The translations under genes were made by a program, and so were the position numbers. The notes beneath the pieces are model-generated. The model was not told the origin of the DNA. It worked only from the letters and a program-made list of their open reading frames with translations, and did no database searches. A stretch of 64,000 nucleotides of DNA from Hydrogenophaga aromaticivorans (GTDB lineage Bacteria; Pseudomonadota; Gammaproteobacteria; Burkholderiales; Burkholderiaceae_C), in NCBI RefSeq assembly GCF_013387465.1, contig NZ_VYGV01000007.1:429369-493368 (forward strand). Reading direction: 5' to 3'. Each line of letters starts with the position of its first letter. Position 1 is the first letter of the stretch. Shown here in pieces: positions 11,455 to 21,269 of the stretch.

Positions 11455-12075
11455 GTGCCCGTCATGCCGGCTCAGATGCCCACCGCGGATGTCCACCTGC
11501 GCGAGACGCCGGTTTCTCGCACCGAGCTGCTCAAAGGGCATTTCCTGCACGTGGTGCGCGACACCGTGCGCCTGCCTTCCGGTCATGAAGCCACGCGGGA
11601 GTACGTGTTGCACCCCGGGGCCGTCATGGTCATTGGCTTGCTGGACGACGGCCGGGTGGTGCTGGAGCGCCAGTTCCGCCATCCGATGCGGACCGTGGTG
11701 ATCGAATTCCCTGCCGGCAAGCTCGATGCGGGTGAAAACAGCCTGGCTTGCGCACAGCGCGAGCTGCGCGAAGAAACGGGTTACAGCGCCCGGGAGTGGG
11801 CCTTTGCCGGCCGGCTGGCGCCCACCATCGCCTATTCGGACGAGATCATCGACATCTGGTTTGCACGCGGGCTCACCCTGGGCGAGCGTCATCTGGACGA
11901 AGGCGAATTTCTCGACGTGTTCACCGCCACACCCGCCGAGCTGCAGGCCTGGTGCCGCGGTGGCGAGGTGCTCGACTGCAAGACCCTGGTTGGCATGCTC
12001 TGGTTGCAGAACGTCCTGCGCGGTGAATGGGCGCTCGACTGGTCGGGCCACATGCCCGCGGACATTGCCAGATAA
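11455..12075 (+). CDS. NUDIX hydrolase, ADP-ribose pyrophosphatase type
   Basis: Cytosolic enzyme of the NUDIX superfamily, probably splitting ADP-ribose or a related nucleoside diphosphate derivative. The NUDIX box is visible as GKLDAGENSLACAQRELREETG, with the metal-binding REL-EE core. The C-terminal layout (LAPTIAYSDEIIDIWFARGL) resembles ADP-ribose pyrophosphatases. Start choice: GTG at 11455 has AGGCGAGG six bases upstream, while the in-frame ATGs at 11464 and 11476 are alternatives. It begins two bases after the DUF2818 stop, so the two are probably cotranscribed. Confidence 0.85.
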   Translation: MPVMPAQMPTADVHLRETPVSRTELLKGHFLHVVRDTVRLPSGHEATREYVLHPGAVMVIGLLDDGRVVLERQFRHPMRTVVIEFPAGKLDAGENSLACAQRELREETGYSAREWAFAGRLAPTIAYSDEIIDIWFARGLTLGERHLDEGEFLDVFTATPAELQAWCRGGEVLDCKTLVGMLWLQNVLRGEWALDWSGHMPADIAR

Positions 12076-12083
12076 TCCAAGGT

Positions 12084-12554
12084 ATGAAGGTCCTTAACCT
12101 GCAATGCGCCCACCAGCACGAATTTGAAGGCTGGTTCGGTTCCGAAGACGACTTCACCAACCAGCTCGCGCGTGGCCAGGTGGGTTGTCCGCTGTGCGGC
12201 GATACGCAGATCCAGAAAATGCTGTCTGCGCCGCGGCTGAACCTGCGGGCCGGCCGCGAAGACAAGACCAAGGCCCTGCCGGTCGAGCCCGGTCAGGGCG
12301 TTGAACTCGGTCATACAGCGCCCGGTTCGGAGCTGCAGGCCCAGTTGTTGAGGGCCATGCGCCAGTTGCTGGTGAACTCGGAAGACGTGGGTGAGCGCTT
12401 TGCCGATCAGGCGCGTGCCATGCACCACGGCGAGATGGACCAGCGCAACATCCGCGGCCGCACCAGCCCCGAAGTGGCGCTGGAGCTGATCGAAGAGGGC
12501 ATCGAGGTGATGCCACTCCCGTCGCTGCCGGCGCTCAAGGAAACCTTGCAATAG
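12084..12554 (+). CDS. DUF1178 family protein
   Basis: Cytosolic protein of 156 residues beginning MKVLNLQCAHQHEFEGWFGS, a typical DUF1178 N-terminus, with two CxxC-like elements (LQCAHQH and GCPLCGD) that may form a small metal-binding ribbon. The rest is charged and helical. Function is unknown; the family is widespread in Alpha- and Betaproteobacteria. It lies 8 bases after the NUDIX gene. The ATG at 12084 gives the conserved start; an earlier in-frame codon at 12027 would overlap the NUDIX gene. Confidence 0.85.
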   Translation: MKVLNLQCAHQHEFEGWFGSEDDFTNQLARGQVGCPLCGDTQIQKMLSAPRLNLRAGREDKTKALPVEPGQGVELGHTAPGSELQAQLLRAMRQLLVNSEDVGERFADQARAMHHGEMDQRNIRGRTSPEVALELIEEGIEVMPLPSLPALKETLQ

Positions 12555-12586
12555 TTGGCTCCCCCTGCGCCGCAGCACTGTGCCCA

Positions 12587-12797
12587 CCCCTGCGCCGCCT
12601 GCGGCGTCACCCCCAGGGGGGGCGGCACTGGCGGCCCGGCAAAGCCGGTTCTGCGGTGCCCTGGGTTGAACTTCCCCTCGCCTGTTCCTATGCGCCTCCG
12701 GCGTTCGCGCCTTCGGCAAGGATGCGGTGGAACCGGCTATGCCGGGCCACTCGCATCGCCCCCTGGAGGGGGTGACGCCGCAGGCGGCGCAGGGGTG
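12587..12797. repeat. Dispersed GC-rich palindromic repeat, copy A (paired arms)
   Basis: Intergenic stretch between the DUF1178 gene and the glutamate dehydrogenase stop codon. The left arm (about 12587-12663) and right arm (about 12719-12796) are imperfect reverse complements of roughly 75 bases around a 55-base centre. Each arm contains GCGTCACCCCC, a run of C then G, and CCCGGCAAAGCCGGTT or its variant. Related single-arm copies occur at 17041, 19186, 54968 and 60291. It could act as a bidirectional terminator between the convergent genes. Confidence 0.85.
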
Positions 12798-12798
12798 A

Positions 12799-14127
12799 TC
12801 ACGGATACAGTCCGCGCAGGTCGCGTGCGTGCAGGATGCGCTTGCAGGCCACGATGAAGGTGGCGGTGCGCAGGCTGACCTTGTTTTCTTCGGCCACATG
12901 CCAGACTGCGGCGAACGCGCCCTTCATGATCTTCACCAGGCGCTCGTTGATCTCGTCCTCGCTCCAGAAGAAGCTGGAGAAGTCCTGCACCCATTCGAAG
13001 TAGCTCACCGTCACGCCGCCGGCGTTGGCGATCACGTCGGGCAACACCAGGATGCCGCGCTCGTGCAGGATGTCGTCGGCCTGTGGCGTGGTTGGACCGT
13101 TGGCGCCTTCGATCACCATCTTCGCCTGGATGCGGCCGGCGTTGGCTTCGGTGATCTGCTGCTCCAGCGCGGCCGGAATCAGGATGTCACAGGGCACATC
13201 CCAGAAGGCGTCGTTGGCGATCACCTCGGCCTGCGGGAATCCCGCCACGGAACCCACGCGCGACACGTGCGCCAGCAGGGACGGCACGTCCAGGCCCGCT
13301 TCGCGGTAGATCGTGCCGCCGTGGTCCTGCACCGCCACCACCTTGGCGCCGGCTTCGGCAAACAGCTTGCCGGCCACGCCGCCCACGTTGCCGAAGCCCT
13401 GCACGGCCACGCGCGCCTTGCTGATGTCCATGCCCGTGTGTTTGGCCGCTTCGACGCCGACCGTGAACACACCGCGGCCCGTGGCTTCGCGGCGACCGAG
13501 CGAGCCACCCAGGTCCACCGGCTTGCCGGTGACCACGCCGGTGGCGGTGGAGCCTTCGTTCATCGAATACGTGTCCATCATCCAGGCCATCACCTGTTCG
13601 TTGGTGTTCACGTCGGGCGCGGGGATGTCTTTGGTCGGGCCGATGATGATGCCGATCTCGCTGGTGTAGCGGCGCGTGATGCGCTCCAGCTCACCGATCG
13701 ACAGCTGGCGCGGATCGACGCGGATGCCACCCTTGGCTCCACCGTAGGGCACGTTGACCGCCGCGTTCTTGATCGACATCCAGGCCGACAGCGCCATCAC
13801 TTCGGACAGCGTCACATTCTGGTGGAAACGCACGCCGCCCTTGCCCGGGCCGCGCGAGGTGTTGTGCTGCACGCGGTAGCCCTCGAAGTGCGCAATCGAG
13901 CCGTCGTCCAGGTGGATCGGCACGTCCACGATCAGCGTGCGCTTGGGGCGCTTGAGCGTGTCCACCCAGCGGGCCAGGTTGCCCAGGTAGGGCGCCACGC
14001 GGTCCACCTGCTGCAGGTAGATGCCCCAGGGACCGAGGTTGTTGGGGTCGAGGTACGAGGGCAGGGCGCTGGTGAAGGCGGCTGGGCTGTTGGCCGCGGC
14101 GCCGGCGGGGTGTGGTGCTTGTGACAT
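12799..14127 (-). CDS. Glu/Leu/Phe/Val dehydrogenase, glutamate dehydrogenase type
   Basis: Cytosolic NAD(P)-dependent oxidative deaminase, most likely glutamate dehydrogenase, interconverting glutamate and 2-oxoglutarate plus ammonia; 442 residues. The substrate domain includes [22 protein letters not shown] and the catalytic region [12 protein letters not shown] (about 125-136) with the conserved lysine. The Rossmann domain has VQGFGNVGG near residue 245. The ATG at 14127 is preceded by AGGAG (minus strand) at good spacing. The stop abuts repeat copy A. With the neighbouring dipeptidase and peptide transporter it suggests peptide and amino-acid catabolism. The exact amino-acid substrate cannot be set from sequence alone. 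Confidence 0.93.
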   Translation of the reverse strand: MSQAPHPAGAAANSPAAFTSALPSYLDPNNLGPWGIYLQQVDRVAPYLGNLARWVDTLKRPKRTLIVDVPIHLDDGSIAHFEGYRVQHNTSRGPGKGGVRFHQNVTLSEVMALSAWMSIKNAAVNVPYGGAKGGIRVDPRQLSIGELERITRRYTSEIGIIIGPTKDIPAPDVNTNEQVMAWMMDTYSMNEGSTATGVVTGKPVDLGGSLGRREATGRGVFTVGVEAAKHTGMDISKARVAVQGFGNVGGVAGKLFAEAGAKVVAVQDHGGTIYREAGLDVPSLLAHVSRVGSVAGFPQAEVIANDAFWDVPCDILIPAALEQQITEANAGRIQAKMVIEGANGPTTPQADDILHERGILVLPDVIANAGGVTVSYFEWVQDFSSFFWSEDEINERLVKIMKGAFAAVWHVAEENKVSLRTATFIVACKRILHARDLRGLYP

Positions 14128-14272
14128 GGTGCGTTGTCTCCTGGGGGAATGGGCTGACCCGGAACGGTGGGTCAACCGGTGCGACTGTACGGAGCACGGT
14201 GGCGACTGTCCAAGGCTGTGTTGCCATGCCTTTATGCGACGGATGCATAACCTTCCTGGCGGGGTGGCGTGC

Positions 14273-15250
14273 TCAGTCGGCCTCCGCGCCCCAGACCTGG
14301 CGCGCCACGCGCACCATGTTGTCACCCAGCACACCATTCACTTCCTGTGGACCCATGCCCACCGCCCGCAGGGCGTCGGGCAGGGTTTGCCAGGTCTCGA
14401 TGGGCGCGTAGCGCATCTGGCTGATGCCTCTCCCGTAGCCCGCCTGCGCGGGCCACCAGAAGCCCGGATCGAAAGCCCCGGGCGGATCGTCGTTCAGCCC
14501 GGCTTGGGAAAAACCGATGTCCAGGCCCAGGCCCACGTGCTGCGCGCCCACCAGGTTGGCCACGTAGGCCACGTGGCGTGCCAGGTCGCTCGCCTGGGGT
14601 GCATCGCAGCCCAGAAACTTCGACACGCCGGAGATGCAGACCACGCCACCGGTGGCCGCGCAGGCGCGGATCTGTTCGTCGGTGATGTTGCGGCCGTGGT
14701 CGGCCAGCGCCAGCGGGTTGGCGTGGCTGAACACCACCGGGTGGCGCGAGTGGGCCATGATGTCCAAGGTGGTGCGCCGCTCGGTGTGGGCGCAGTCCAT
14801 CAGCACGCCCGCACCGTTCACGGCCTGCACCATCTGGCGCCCGAGTGCGGTCAGGCCCTGGGGTTCGTCGTGGCAGCCGCCGGCCACGCTGTTGTTGCGG
14901 TTGTAGGCGAAGTGGATCTGCCGCACGCCGAGGTCGCGGTACAGCGCCACCATCTCGGGGCGTTCCAGCAGGGGCAGGGCGCCCTCCAGGTCAAAACCCA
15001 CCGCGAGTTTCCCCGTGTTGCGCGCGTGTTCGATGTCGGCCACAGTGCACGGGATCAGATAGCGCGCGGGTTCGGCCCGAAGCCGCGCACGGAAAGCGGC
15101 GAGCACCGGCAGGATCTGGCTCAGCGGGTTCATGTCCATGCCCACGTTGATGCAGACGTGGTGCACGCCCGCGGCGCGGTAGCGCTCCAGGGGTTCAAAG
15201 CTGGCATCGGGGTGCAGGGGCAGGCAGCTGTGGGCTTCCCAGCGGATCAT
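14273..15250 (-). CDS. Dipeptidase, peptidase family M19 (membrane dipeptidase type)
   Basis: Predicted zinc-dependent dipeptidase of the renal (membrane) dipeptidase family, 325 residues and no signal peptide. Family features are [10 protein letters not shown] (metal-ligand glutamate), the segment [15 protein letters not shown] with a histidine ligand, [13 protein letters not shown] with the next histidine, and [10 protein letters not shown] near the C-terminus. The start at 15250 is preceded by AAGGAAG on the minus strand. It is divergent from the dppA-like gene across 196 bases and separated from glutamate dehydrogenase by 145 bases. Context suggests hydrolysis of imported dipeptides. Confidence 0.88.
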   Translation of the reverse strand: MIRWEAHSCLPLHPDASFEPLERYRAAGVHHVCINVGMDMNPLSQILPVLAAFRARLRAEPARYLIPCTVADIEHARNTGKLAVGFDLEGALPLLERPEMVALYRDLGVRQIHFAYNRNNSVAGGCHDEPQGLTALGRQMVQAVNGAGVLMDCAHTERRTTLDIMAHSRHPVVFSHANPLALADHGRNITDEQIRACAATGGVVCISGVSKFLGCDAPQASDLARHVAYVANLVGAQHVGLGLDIGFSQAGLNDDPPGAFDPGFWWPAQAGYGRGISQMRYAPIETWQTLPDALRAVGMGPQEVNGVLGDNMVRVARQVWGAEAD

Positions 15251-15356
15251 GGGTTTTCTTCCTTGGGTGGGTGGGTCGTGCGACGGCATCGATTTTGCGA
15301 GGTTTGACGGGTGACAAGTGGAGCTTTCGCTTTTTGAACGGGTGGCACCACCGCAA

Positions 15357-15388
15357 GTGACAGCACCGTGACGTTTTGTGCCGATAAT
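15357..15388 (+). promoter_or_regulatory. Possible promoter for the dppA-like gene
   Basis: A GATAAT hexamer at 15383-15388 matches the sigma-70 -10 element in five of six positions, about 60 bases before the start codon. The nearest -35-like element is GTGACA at 15357-15362, with a long 20-base spacer, so activation by a regulator may be needed. Confidence 0.4.
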
Positions 15389-15446
15389 GAATTTTTCCTT
15401 AACAAGGGGCGCATACCGCTGTCCCCGCAACAACGAAGGATGACCG

Positions 15447-17039
15447 ATGTTTGAACTGAAGAAACTGACCCTGGCTTTGGGCCTGTCTGCGGTGGCCATG
15501 GCCTCGCAGGCTGCCGGCACGCTGATTTACTGTTCCGAAGGCAGTCCGGAGGGTTTTGATACCGCGCAATACACGGGCGGCAACACCTTCGACGCCGCCG
15601 GTCACGCCATGTTCAACCGCCTGACGCAGTTCAAGAAGGGCGGCACCGATGTTGAGCCCAGCCTGGCGCAATCCTGGACCATTTCCGCCGACGGGCTGAC
15701 CTATACCTTCAAGCTGCGCAAGGGCGTCAAGTTCCACACCACCGACTATTTCAAGCCGGGCCGTGACATGACCGCCGATGACGTGATCTTCACCATCGAG
15801 CGCATGGTCAACAAGGACCATCCGTTCAACAAGGCGTATCCGGCCCAGTTCCCCTACGCTTCCGACGTGGGCCTGGAGAGCAACACCGAGTCGGTGACCA
15901 AGACCGACGACCTGACGGTGGTGATCAAGCTCAAGAAGCCCGACCCCGACTTGCTGGTCAAGATCGCCATGCCGTTTGCCTCGATCCTGTCGAAGGAATA
16001 CACCGACAAACTGGTGGCCGAAGGCAAGGCCAGCATGCTCAACCAGCAGCCCATCGGCACCGGCCCCTTCGCACTGCGCCGCTACGAGAAGGACGCGCAG
16101 ATCCGCTACGTCAAGCACAAGGACTACTGGAACGCCAAGGACGTGCTGGTGGACAACCTGATCTTCGCCATCACCACCGACGCCTCGGTGCGCTTCCAGA
16201 AGCTCAAGGCCGGTGAGTGCCACATCATGTCCTACCCGAAACCGCAGGACATTGCGGCCATGAAGGCCGATCCCAAGCTGAAGATGGACACGGCACCGGG
16301 CTTCAACATCGGCTACCTGAGCTACAACACCGAAAAGGCGCCGCTGAACAAGGTGGAAGTGCGCCAGGCGCTGGACATGGCGATCAACCGCAAGGCCATC
16401 ATCGACGCGGTGTACCAGGGGCAGGGCCAAGAGGCTTCCAATCCGTTCCCGGCCTCGCTGTGGTCCTACAACGCCAAGCTGAAGAACGCCGCCTTCAATC
16501 CTGAAAAGGCCAAGGAGCTGCTGAAGAAAGCTGGCGTGGCCGAGGGCACCGAAATCACCTTGTGGGCCATGCCGGTGCAGCGCCCCTACAACCCCAACGC
16601 CAAGTTGATGGCCGAGATGATCCAGGCCGACTGGGCCAAGGTGGGCATCAAGGCCAAGATCACGCAGTACGAGTGGGGTGAGTACCTCAAGCGCCTGAAG
16701 CAAGGCGAGCACGACACCGGCCTGATCGGCTGGACCGGCGACTACGCCAGCCCTGACAACTTCCTCGGCGTGCTGCTCACCTGCGAAGCCATCGGCGGCT
16801 CCAACTACGCGCGCTACTGCAGCAAGGAGTTCGACGGCTACGTGCTCAAGGCGCGCAACAGCGTGAACCAGAAGGAGCGCACCGAGCTGTACATGAAGGC
16901 CCAGGAGGTGTTCAAGAAGGACATGCCGTGGTCCACCATCGCCCACTCCACGGTGAACCAGCCCATGCGCAAGGAGCTCAACGGCTTCAAGATCAGCCCG
17001 TTTGGCGACTACAACTTCGAGGGTGTCAGTGTGAAGTGA
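15447..17039 (+). CDS. dppA: ABC transporter substrate-binding protein, dipeptide/oligopeptide type
   Basis: Periplasmic solute-binding protein (SBP family 5), 530 residues. The first 22 or so residues form a Sec signal peptide (MFELKKLTLALGLSAVAMASQA, cut before AGTLIYCSEG). The mature protein begins LIYCSEGSPEGFDTAQYTGG, as in E. coli DppA; NRLTQFKKGGTDVEPSLAQSW and VKFHTTDYFKPGRDMTADDV are typical. It probably delivers dipeptides or short peptides to the permease encoded from 17302. A 262-base gap with a repeat copy and hairpins separates it from dppB, which may set a higher expression level for the binding protein. The dpp assignment rather than opp rests on similarity by eye. Confidence 0.9.
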   Translation: MFELKKLTLALGLSAVAMASQAAGTLIYCSEGSPEGFDTAQYTGGNTFDAAGHAMFNRLTQFKKGGTDVEPSLAQSWTISADGLTYTFKLRKGVKFHTTDYFKPGRDMTADDVIFTIERMVNKDHPFNKAYPAQFPYASDVGLESNTESVTKTDDLTVVIKLKKPDPDLLVKIAMPFASILSKEYTDKLVAEGKASMLNQQPIGTGPFALRRYEKDAQIRYVKHKDYWNAKDVLVDNLIFAITTDASVRFQKLKAGECHIMSYPKPQDIAAMKADPKLKMDTAPGFNIGYLSYNTEKAPLNKVEVRQALDMAINRKAIIDAVYQGQGQEASNPFPASLWSYNAKLKNAAFNPEKAKELLKKAGVAEGTEITLWAMPVQRPYNPNAKLMAEMIQADWAKVGIKAKITQYEWGEYLKRLKQGEHDTGLIGWTGDYASPDNFLGVLLTCEAIGGSNYARYCSKEFDGYVLKARNSVNQKERTELYMKAQEVFKKDMPWSTIAHSTVNQPMRKELNGFKISPFGDYNFEGVSVK

Positions 17040-17040
17040 T

Positions 17041-17121
17041 CCCCCCCGCGCCGCCTGCGGCGTCACCCCCCCGGGGGGGGGCAACGCGAGCGGCCCGGCG
17101 GAGCCGGTTCCGCCGCGTTCT
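17041..17121. repeat. Dispersed GC-rich palindromic repeat, copy B
   Basis: Single arm of the dispersed element directly after the dppA-like stop: GCGCCGCCTGCGGCGTCACC, a C run then a G run, and CCCGGCGGAGCCGGTTCCGCC. A separate stem-loop follows at 17134-17159 (AGCAGGCT / AGCCTGCT). Confidence 0.8.
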
Positions 17122-17133
17122 GGGTGGTCCGGC

Positions 17134-17159
17134 AGCAGGCTCACTGCGTGTAGCCTGCT
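17134..17159 (+). other. Stem-loop after dppA
   Basis: AGCAGGCT at 17134-17141 pairs with AGCCTGCT at 17152-17159, leaving a 10-base loop. It sits between repeat copy B and a second hairpin. It may protect the dppA-like message from 3' degradation. Confidence 0.5.
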
Positions 17160-17171
17160 GCGCCTGAGGGC

Positions 17172-17208
17172 AATGCGAGCGGCTTGGCGATGCAGGGCCG
17201 CTCGCATT
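17172..17208 (+). terminator. Strong hairpin between dppA and dppB
   Basis: AATGCGAGCGGC (17172-17183) pairs perfectly with GCCGCTCGCATT (17197-17208), giving a 12-bp stem with a 13-base loop. Only TCTT follows, so it is a weak intrinsic terminator at best; it may attenuate transcription from dppA into dppBCDF. Confidence 0.5.
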
Positions 17209-17239
17209 CTTGGATCGGCCACACCGGTCAATTTGCAGG

Positions 17240-17255
17240 CGTCAAGTTCTTGACG
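17240..17255. promoter_or_regulatory. Perfect palindrome upstream of dppB
   Basis: CGTCAAG-TT-CTTGACG is a perfect 7-bp inverted repeat, followed by a T-rich stretch (CTCTTTTTTACG). It lies 46 bases before the dppB start and looks like an operator for a dimeric regulator or a short attenuator. The regulator is not identified. Confidence 0.4.
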
Positions 17256-17301
17256 TCTGCTCTTTTTTACGCATGTTGAAAACAACAAGGGGTGCTCCCT
17301 C

Positions 17302-18330
17302 ATGCTGAGATACCTCCTCAAGAAGTTGCTGGTGCTGATCCCCACGATCCTGGGCGTCACGCTGCTGACTTTTTCCCTGATCCGGCTGATCCCCGGCGAC
17401 CCGGTCGAAGTGATGGTGGGCGAGCGCACGCTCGACCCGGAGCTGCACGCCGCCGCCCTCAAACGCCTCGGTCTGGACCAGCCGCTGTACGTGCAGTACG
17501 GCCGTTACCTGGGTCAACTGGTGCAGGGTGACCTGGGGCAATCGCTCAAGACACAGTCCCCTGTGTGGAGCGAATTCAAGGCCTTGTTCCCGGCCACACT
17601 GGAGCTGGCGCTGTGCGCGCTGCTGCTGGCCCTGGTGCTGGGCCTGATCGCGGGTGTGCTCGCCGCCGTCAAGCGAGGCAGCTGGCTGGACCACACGGTG
17701 ATGACGGCCGCACTCACCGGTTATTCCATGCCCATCTTCTGGTGGGGCCTGCTGCTGATCCTGATCTTCTCGGTGGGGCTGGGCTGGACGCCGGTGTCCG
17801 GCCGGCTCGACCTGATGTTCGACGTGCCGCCGCAGACAGGCTTCATGCTGATCGACGCCTGGCTGGCCGAGCGTGCCGATCCCGAGCTGAACAGCGGCGC
17901 GCTGTGGGACGCGGTGCGCCACCTGATCCTGCCGGCCATCGTGCTCGGCACGATTCCGCTGGCGGTGATCGCGCGCATGACGCGGTCCAGCATGCTGGAA
18001 GTGCTGCGCGAAGACTACGTGCGCACGGCGCGCGCGAAGGGCCTTTCGCCCATGCGCGTGATCTTCGTGCACACGCTGCGCAACGCGCTCATCCCGGTGC
18101 TCACCGTGGTAGGGCTGCAGGTGGGCACGCTGATGGGCGGCGCGGTGCTGACCGAAACCATCTTCTCCTGGCCGGGCATCGGCAAGTGGCTGATCGACGC
18201 CATCGGCCGGCGCGACTACCCCGTGGTGCAGAACGGCATCCTGCTCGTGGCCACGCTCGTCGTCGTCACCAACTTCATCGTGGACCTGCTCTACGGTGTG
18301 GCCAATCCTCGCATCCGGGTGCAGTCATGA
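17302..18330 (+). CDS. dppB: Dipeptide/oligopeptide ABC transporter permease DppB
   Basis: Inner-membrane permease of a peptide ABC importer, 342 residues, with about six transmembrane helices. The N-terminus MLRYLLKKLLVLIPTILGVTL and the sequence RLIPGDPVEVMVGE are typical of the DppB/OppB family. The EAA-loop segment EDYVRTARAKGLSPMRVIFVHTLRNALIPV is near residues 235-265. It overlaps the next permease gene by 4 bases (ATGA), so the two are translated together. Confidence 0.93.
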   Translation: MLRYLLKKLLVLIPTILGVTLLTFSLIRLIPGDPVEVMVGERTLDPELHAAALKRLGLDQPLYVQYGRYLGQLVQGDLGQSLKTQSPVWSEFKALFPATLELALCALLLALVLGLIAGVLAAVKRGSWLDHTVMTAALTGYSMPIFWWGLLLILIFSVGLGWTPVSGRLDLMFDVPPQTGFMLIDAWLAERADPELNSGALWDAVRHLILPAIVLGTIPLAVIARMTRSSMLEVLREDYVRTARAKGLSPMRVIFVHTLRNALIPVLTVVGLQVGTLMGGAVLTETIFSWPGIGKWLIDAIGRRDYPVVQNGILLVATLVVVTNFIVDLLYGVANPRIRVQS

Positions 18331-19184
18331 ACTTCAAGGAATTCTGGCGAGCCTTCTCGCAAAACAAAGGCGCCGTGGCGGGCCTGGTGTTCATGACCAT
18401 CGTGGGCCTGCTGGCGATCTTCGCGCCCTGGGTCGCGCCGCACGACCCGATCGAACAATACCGCGAGCATTTCCTGCAAGGCCCGGTGTGGGCCGGTGGC
18501 ACCAGCCAGTTCCTGCTGGGGACGGATGAGCTCGGCCGCGACCTGCTCTCGCGCCTGATCCATGGCGCGAGGCTGTCCTTGCTGGTGGGCCTGGTGTCGG
18601 TGGTGCTGGCGCTGATCCCGGGCGTGATCCTGGGGCTGGTGGCCGCGTTCGCCGGCAAGTGGGTGGACGCCGCGATCATGCGTGCCATGGACATCGTGAT
18701 GGCCTTGCCCTCGCTGCTGATGGCGGTGGCCATCATGGCCATCCTGGGCCCGGGCCTGCTCAACGCCATGATCGCCATCGCGCTGGTGTCGCTGCCGGCC
18801 TACGTGCGGCTGGTGCGCGCCTCGGCCATCGGCGAGCTGCAGCGCGACTACGTGACCGCCGCGCGCCTGTCGGGCGCGCGCACGCTGCGGCTCATGTTCG
18901 TGACCGTGTTGCCCAACTGCACGGCGCCGCTGATCGTGCACGCCACCATGAGCTTTTCTGCGGCCATCCTGGAGATCGCGGCGCTGGGCTTCCTGGGGCT
19001 GGGCGTGCAGCCGCCGCTGCCCGAGTGGGGCACCATGCTCGCCTCGGCGCGCGACTACATCGAGCGCGCCTGGTGGGTGGTGACGCTGCCGGGCCTGACC
19101 ATCCTGTGGTCGGTGCTGGCGATCAATCTGGTGGGCGACGGCTTGCGCGATGCGCTCGATCCCAAACTCAAATCCGCATCATGA
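18327..19184 (+). CDS. dppC: Dipeptide/oligopeptide ABC transporter permease DppC
   Basis: Second inner-membrane permease of the peptide importer, 285 residues, with an N-terminal OppC-type domain ([27 protein letters not shown]) and [24 protein letters not shown]. The EAA loop [26 protein letters not shown] is near residues 170-195. The ATG at 18327 overlaps the dppB stop. A repeat copy separates it from the ATPase gene dppD. Confidence 0.93.
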   Translation: MNFKEFWRAFSQNKGAVAGLVFMTIVGLLAIFAPWVAPHDPIEQYREHFLQGPVWAGGTSQFLLGTDELGRDLLSRLIHGARLSLLVGLVSVVLALIPGVILGLVAAFAGKWVDAAIMRAMDIVMALPSLLMAVAIMAILGPGLLNAMIAIALVSLPAYVRLVRASAIGELQRDYVTAARLSGARTLRLMFVTVLPNCTAPLIVHATMSFSAAILEIAALGFLGLGVQPPLPEWGTMLASARDYIERAWWVVTLPGLTILWSVLAINLVGDGLRDALDPKLKSAS

Positions 19185-19185
19185 A

Positions 19186-19264
19186 ATCCCCCCGCCGCGC
19201 TGCGCGCGACCCCCTCAAGGGGGCGATGCGATGCGGCCCGGCAAAGCCGGTTCCGCCGCATCCT
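19186..19264. repeat. Dispersed GC-rich palindromic repeat, copy C
   Basis: Single arm of the dispersed element, between dppC and dppD: CCCCGCCGCGCTGCGCGCG, CCCCCTCAAGGGGG, then CCCGGCAAAGCCGGTTCCGCC. Its presence inside the peptide-transporter operon may reduce expression of the downstream ATPase genes. Confidence 0.8.
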
Positions 19265-19314
19265 TGGCTCAGACATCTCGCGCCGGTGACGGTGCAACCC
19301 TTGAGAGATTTGGC

Positions 19315-20289
19315 ATGAGTCTTCTTGACATTCAAAACCTGCGCGTCGAATTCGGCGCCAAGGGCCGTGCCTTTCGCGCGGTGGACGGACTGGACCTGCA
19401 GCTGGACCAGGGCCAGGTGCTGGGCATCGTGGGCGAATCGGGTTCGGGCAAGTCGGTCGCGATGATGGCCGTCATGGGCCTGCTGGCCGGACAGGGCCAT
19501 GTCAGCGCCGATCGCCTGCGGTTCGACGGGCACGACCTGCAGACCATTTCTGACCGCCAGCGCCGCAAGATCCTGGGCAAGGACATGGCCATGATCTTCC
19601 AGGACCCCATGACCTCGCTCAACCCGAGCTTCACTGTGGGCTTCCAGATCGAGGAGGTGCTGCGCGAACACATGGGCCTGCGCGGCGCGGCCGCCCGGGC
19701 GCGCGCCATCGAGCTGCTGCAGATGGTGGAAATCCCCGGGGCCGCGCACCGGCTGGAGAGTTACCCGCACCAGTTTTCCGGCGGCATGGCGCAGCGCGTG
19801 ATGATCGCGATGGCGATCGCCTGCAACCCCAAACTGTTGATCGCCGACGAGCCCACCACCGCGCTGGACGTGACCATCCAGGCCCAGATCATGGAGTTGC
19901 TGGTGCAGCTGCAGCGGGCGCACAACATGGCCCTGATCCTGATCACGCACGATCTGGCCGTGGTGGCCGAGGTGGCGCAACGCGTCGCGGTCATGTACGC
20001 GGGCCAGGAGGTGGAGCAAGGCGCCGTGGAGCGCCTGTTCACCGCACCGGCACACCCCTACACCCACGCACTGCTCAGCAGCGTGCCCGAGCACAGCCGT
20101 GGCGCGCGCCGCCTGCACACCCTGCCCGGCATCGTGCCCGGCCAGTTCGACCGGCCCACCGGTTGCCTGCTCTCGCCGCGTTGCCCCAAGGCGCAGGACC
20201 GCTGCCACGTCGAGCGCCCCGAGCTGCTGGCGCAGGACGGCGTTCTGGTGCGCTGCTTCTACCCCATGACGGCGCAGGAGACGCTATGA
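19315..20289 (+). CDS. dppD: Dipeptide/oligopeptide ABC transporter ATPase DppD
   Basis: Cytosolic ATPase of the peptide importer, 324 residues. Walker A is GESGSGKS (about 37-44), the Q-loop region is [12 protein letters not shown], the signature is FSGGMAQRV (a variant of LSGGQ, usual for DppD), Walker B is [12 protein letters not shown], and the switch histidine is in LITHDLAVV. The C-terminal oligopeptide-transporter extension includes [15 protein letters not shown], where cysteines can bind an iron-sulfur cluster in this family. The ATG at 19315 starts [13 protein letters not shown]; an earlier in-frame start at 19150 would run through dppC and the repeat and is rejected. Confidence 0.93.
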   Translation: MSLLDIQNLRVEFGAKGRAFRAVDGLDLQLDQGQVLGIVGESGSGKSVAMMAVMGLLAGQGHVSADRLRFDGHDLQTISDRQRRKILGKDMAMIFQDPMTSLNPSFTVGFQIEEVLREHMGLRGAAARARAIELLQMVEIPGAAHRLESYPHQFSGGMAQRVMIAMAIACNPKLLIADEPTTALDVTIQAQIMELLVQLQRAHNMALILITHDLAVVAEVAQRVAVMYAGQEVEQGAVERLFTAPAHPYTHALLSSVPEHSRGARRLHTLPGIVPGQFDRPTGCLLSPRCPKAQDRCHVERPELLAQDGVLVRCFYPMTAQETL

Positions 20290-21269
20290 ACGCCACCCCG
20301 ATGACCGCGCCCACGGCGCCCGTGATGCAGGCCGAATCGCTGACGCGCCATTACGGCGTGTCGCAGGGCTTCATGAAACCGAAGGTCACGGTCAAGGCCC
20401 TGGTCGACGTGTCGTTCACGCTCACGGCCGGGCAGACCCTGGCCGTGGTGGGCGAATCCGGCTGCGGAAAGAGCACGCTGGCGCGCCAGCTCACCCTGAT
20501 CGAGCCGCCCACGGGTGGGCGCCTGCAGGTGGGCGACGAATGGGTGACGCCGGGTGACCGTGTGCAATACAAGCGCCTGCGCAGCCAGGTGCAGATGGTG
20601 TTCCAGAATCCCTATGCGTCGCTCAACCCGCGCCAGAAGATCGGCCACCAGATCGGCGAGCCCCTGCTGCTCAACACGACGCTGAGCGCCGCCGAGCGCA
20701 AGGACAAGGTGCTGGAGAGCCTCAAGCGCGTGGGCCTGCGCCCCGAACACTACGACCGCTATGCCCACATGTTTTCCGGCGGCCAGCGCCAGCGCATCGC
20801 GATTGCGCGCGCCATGGTGCTGCAGCCGAAGATCCTGGTGGCGGACGAGCCGACTTCGGCGCTCGACGTGTCGATCCAGGCCCAGGTGCTCAACCTGTTC
20901 ATGGATTTGCAGGAGCAGTTGCAGACCGCCTATGTGTTCGTCTCGCACAACCTCGCGGTGGTGGAGCACATCGCCAACGATGTGATGGTGATGTACCTGG
21001 GCCGTGTGGTCGAAGCCGGACCCAAGGCAACCATCTTCGCCAACGCGTTGCACCCATACACCCAGGCCTTGCTCTCGGCCACGCCGTCCATCGACCCGGC
21101 GCAGCGCCAGAAGAAGATCAAGATCCACGGCGAGCTGCCCAGCCCGCTCAACCCGCCCACGGGCTGCGCCTTCCACAAGCGCTGCCCGAAGGCGGATGCG
21201 CGCTGTGAAAGTGAGCTGCCTTTGTTGCGGCCTCTGGAAGGTCGGCAGGTGGCTTGCCACCACGTCTGA
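20286..21269 (+). CDS. dppF: Dipeptide/oligopeptide ABC transporter ATPase DppF
   Basis: Second ATPase of the peptide importer, 327 residues. Walker A is GESGCGKST, the Q-loop region is [12 protein letters not shown], the signature is [14 protein letters not shown], Walker B is [12 protein letters not shown], and the switch is FVSHNLAVV. The C-terminal extension [15 protein letters not shown] is typical. The ATG overlaps the dppD stop by 4 bases. It is the last gene of the transporter. Confidence 0.93.
   Translation: MNATPMTAPTAPVMQAESLTRHYGVSQGFMKPKVTVKALVDVSFTLTAGQTLAVVGESGCGKSTLARQLTLIEPPTGGRLQVGDEWVTPGDRVQYKRLRSQVQMVFQNPYASLNPRQKIGHQIGEPLLLNTTLSAAERKDKVLESLKRVGLRPEHYDRYAHMFSGGQRQRIAIARAMVLQPKILVADEPTSALDVSIQAQVLNLFMDLQEQLQTAYVFVSHNLAVVEHIANDVMVMYLGRVVEAGPKATIFANALHPYTQALLSATPSIDPAQRQKKIKIHGELPSPLNPPTGCAFHKRCPKADARCESELPLLRPLEGRQVACHHV

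Noticed and set aside
15303..15316. TTGACGGGTGACAA upstream of dppA as another Crp/Fnr box
   Set aside because: The right half is ACAA rather than TCAA and no -10 lies at the right distance.
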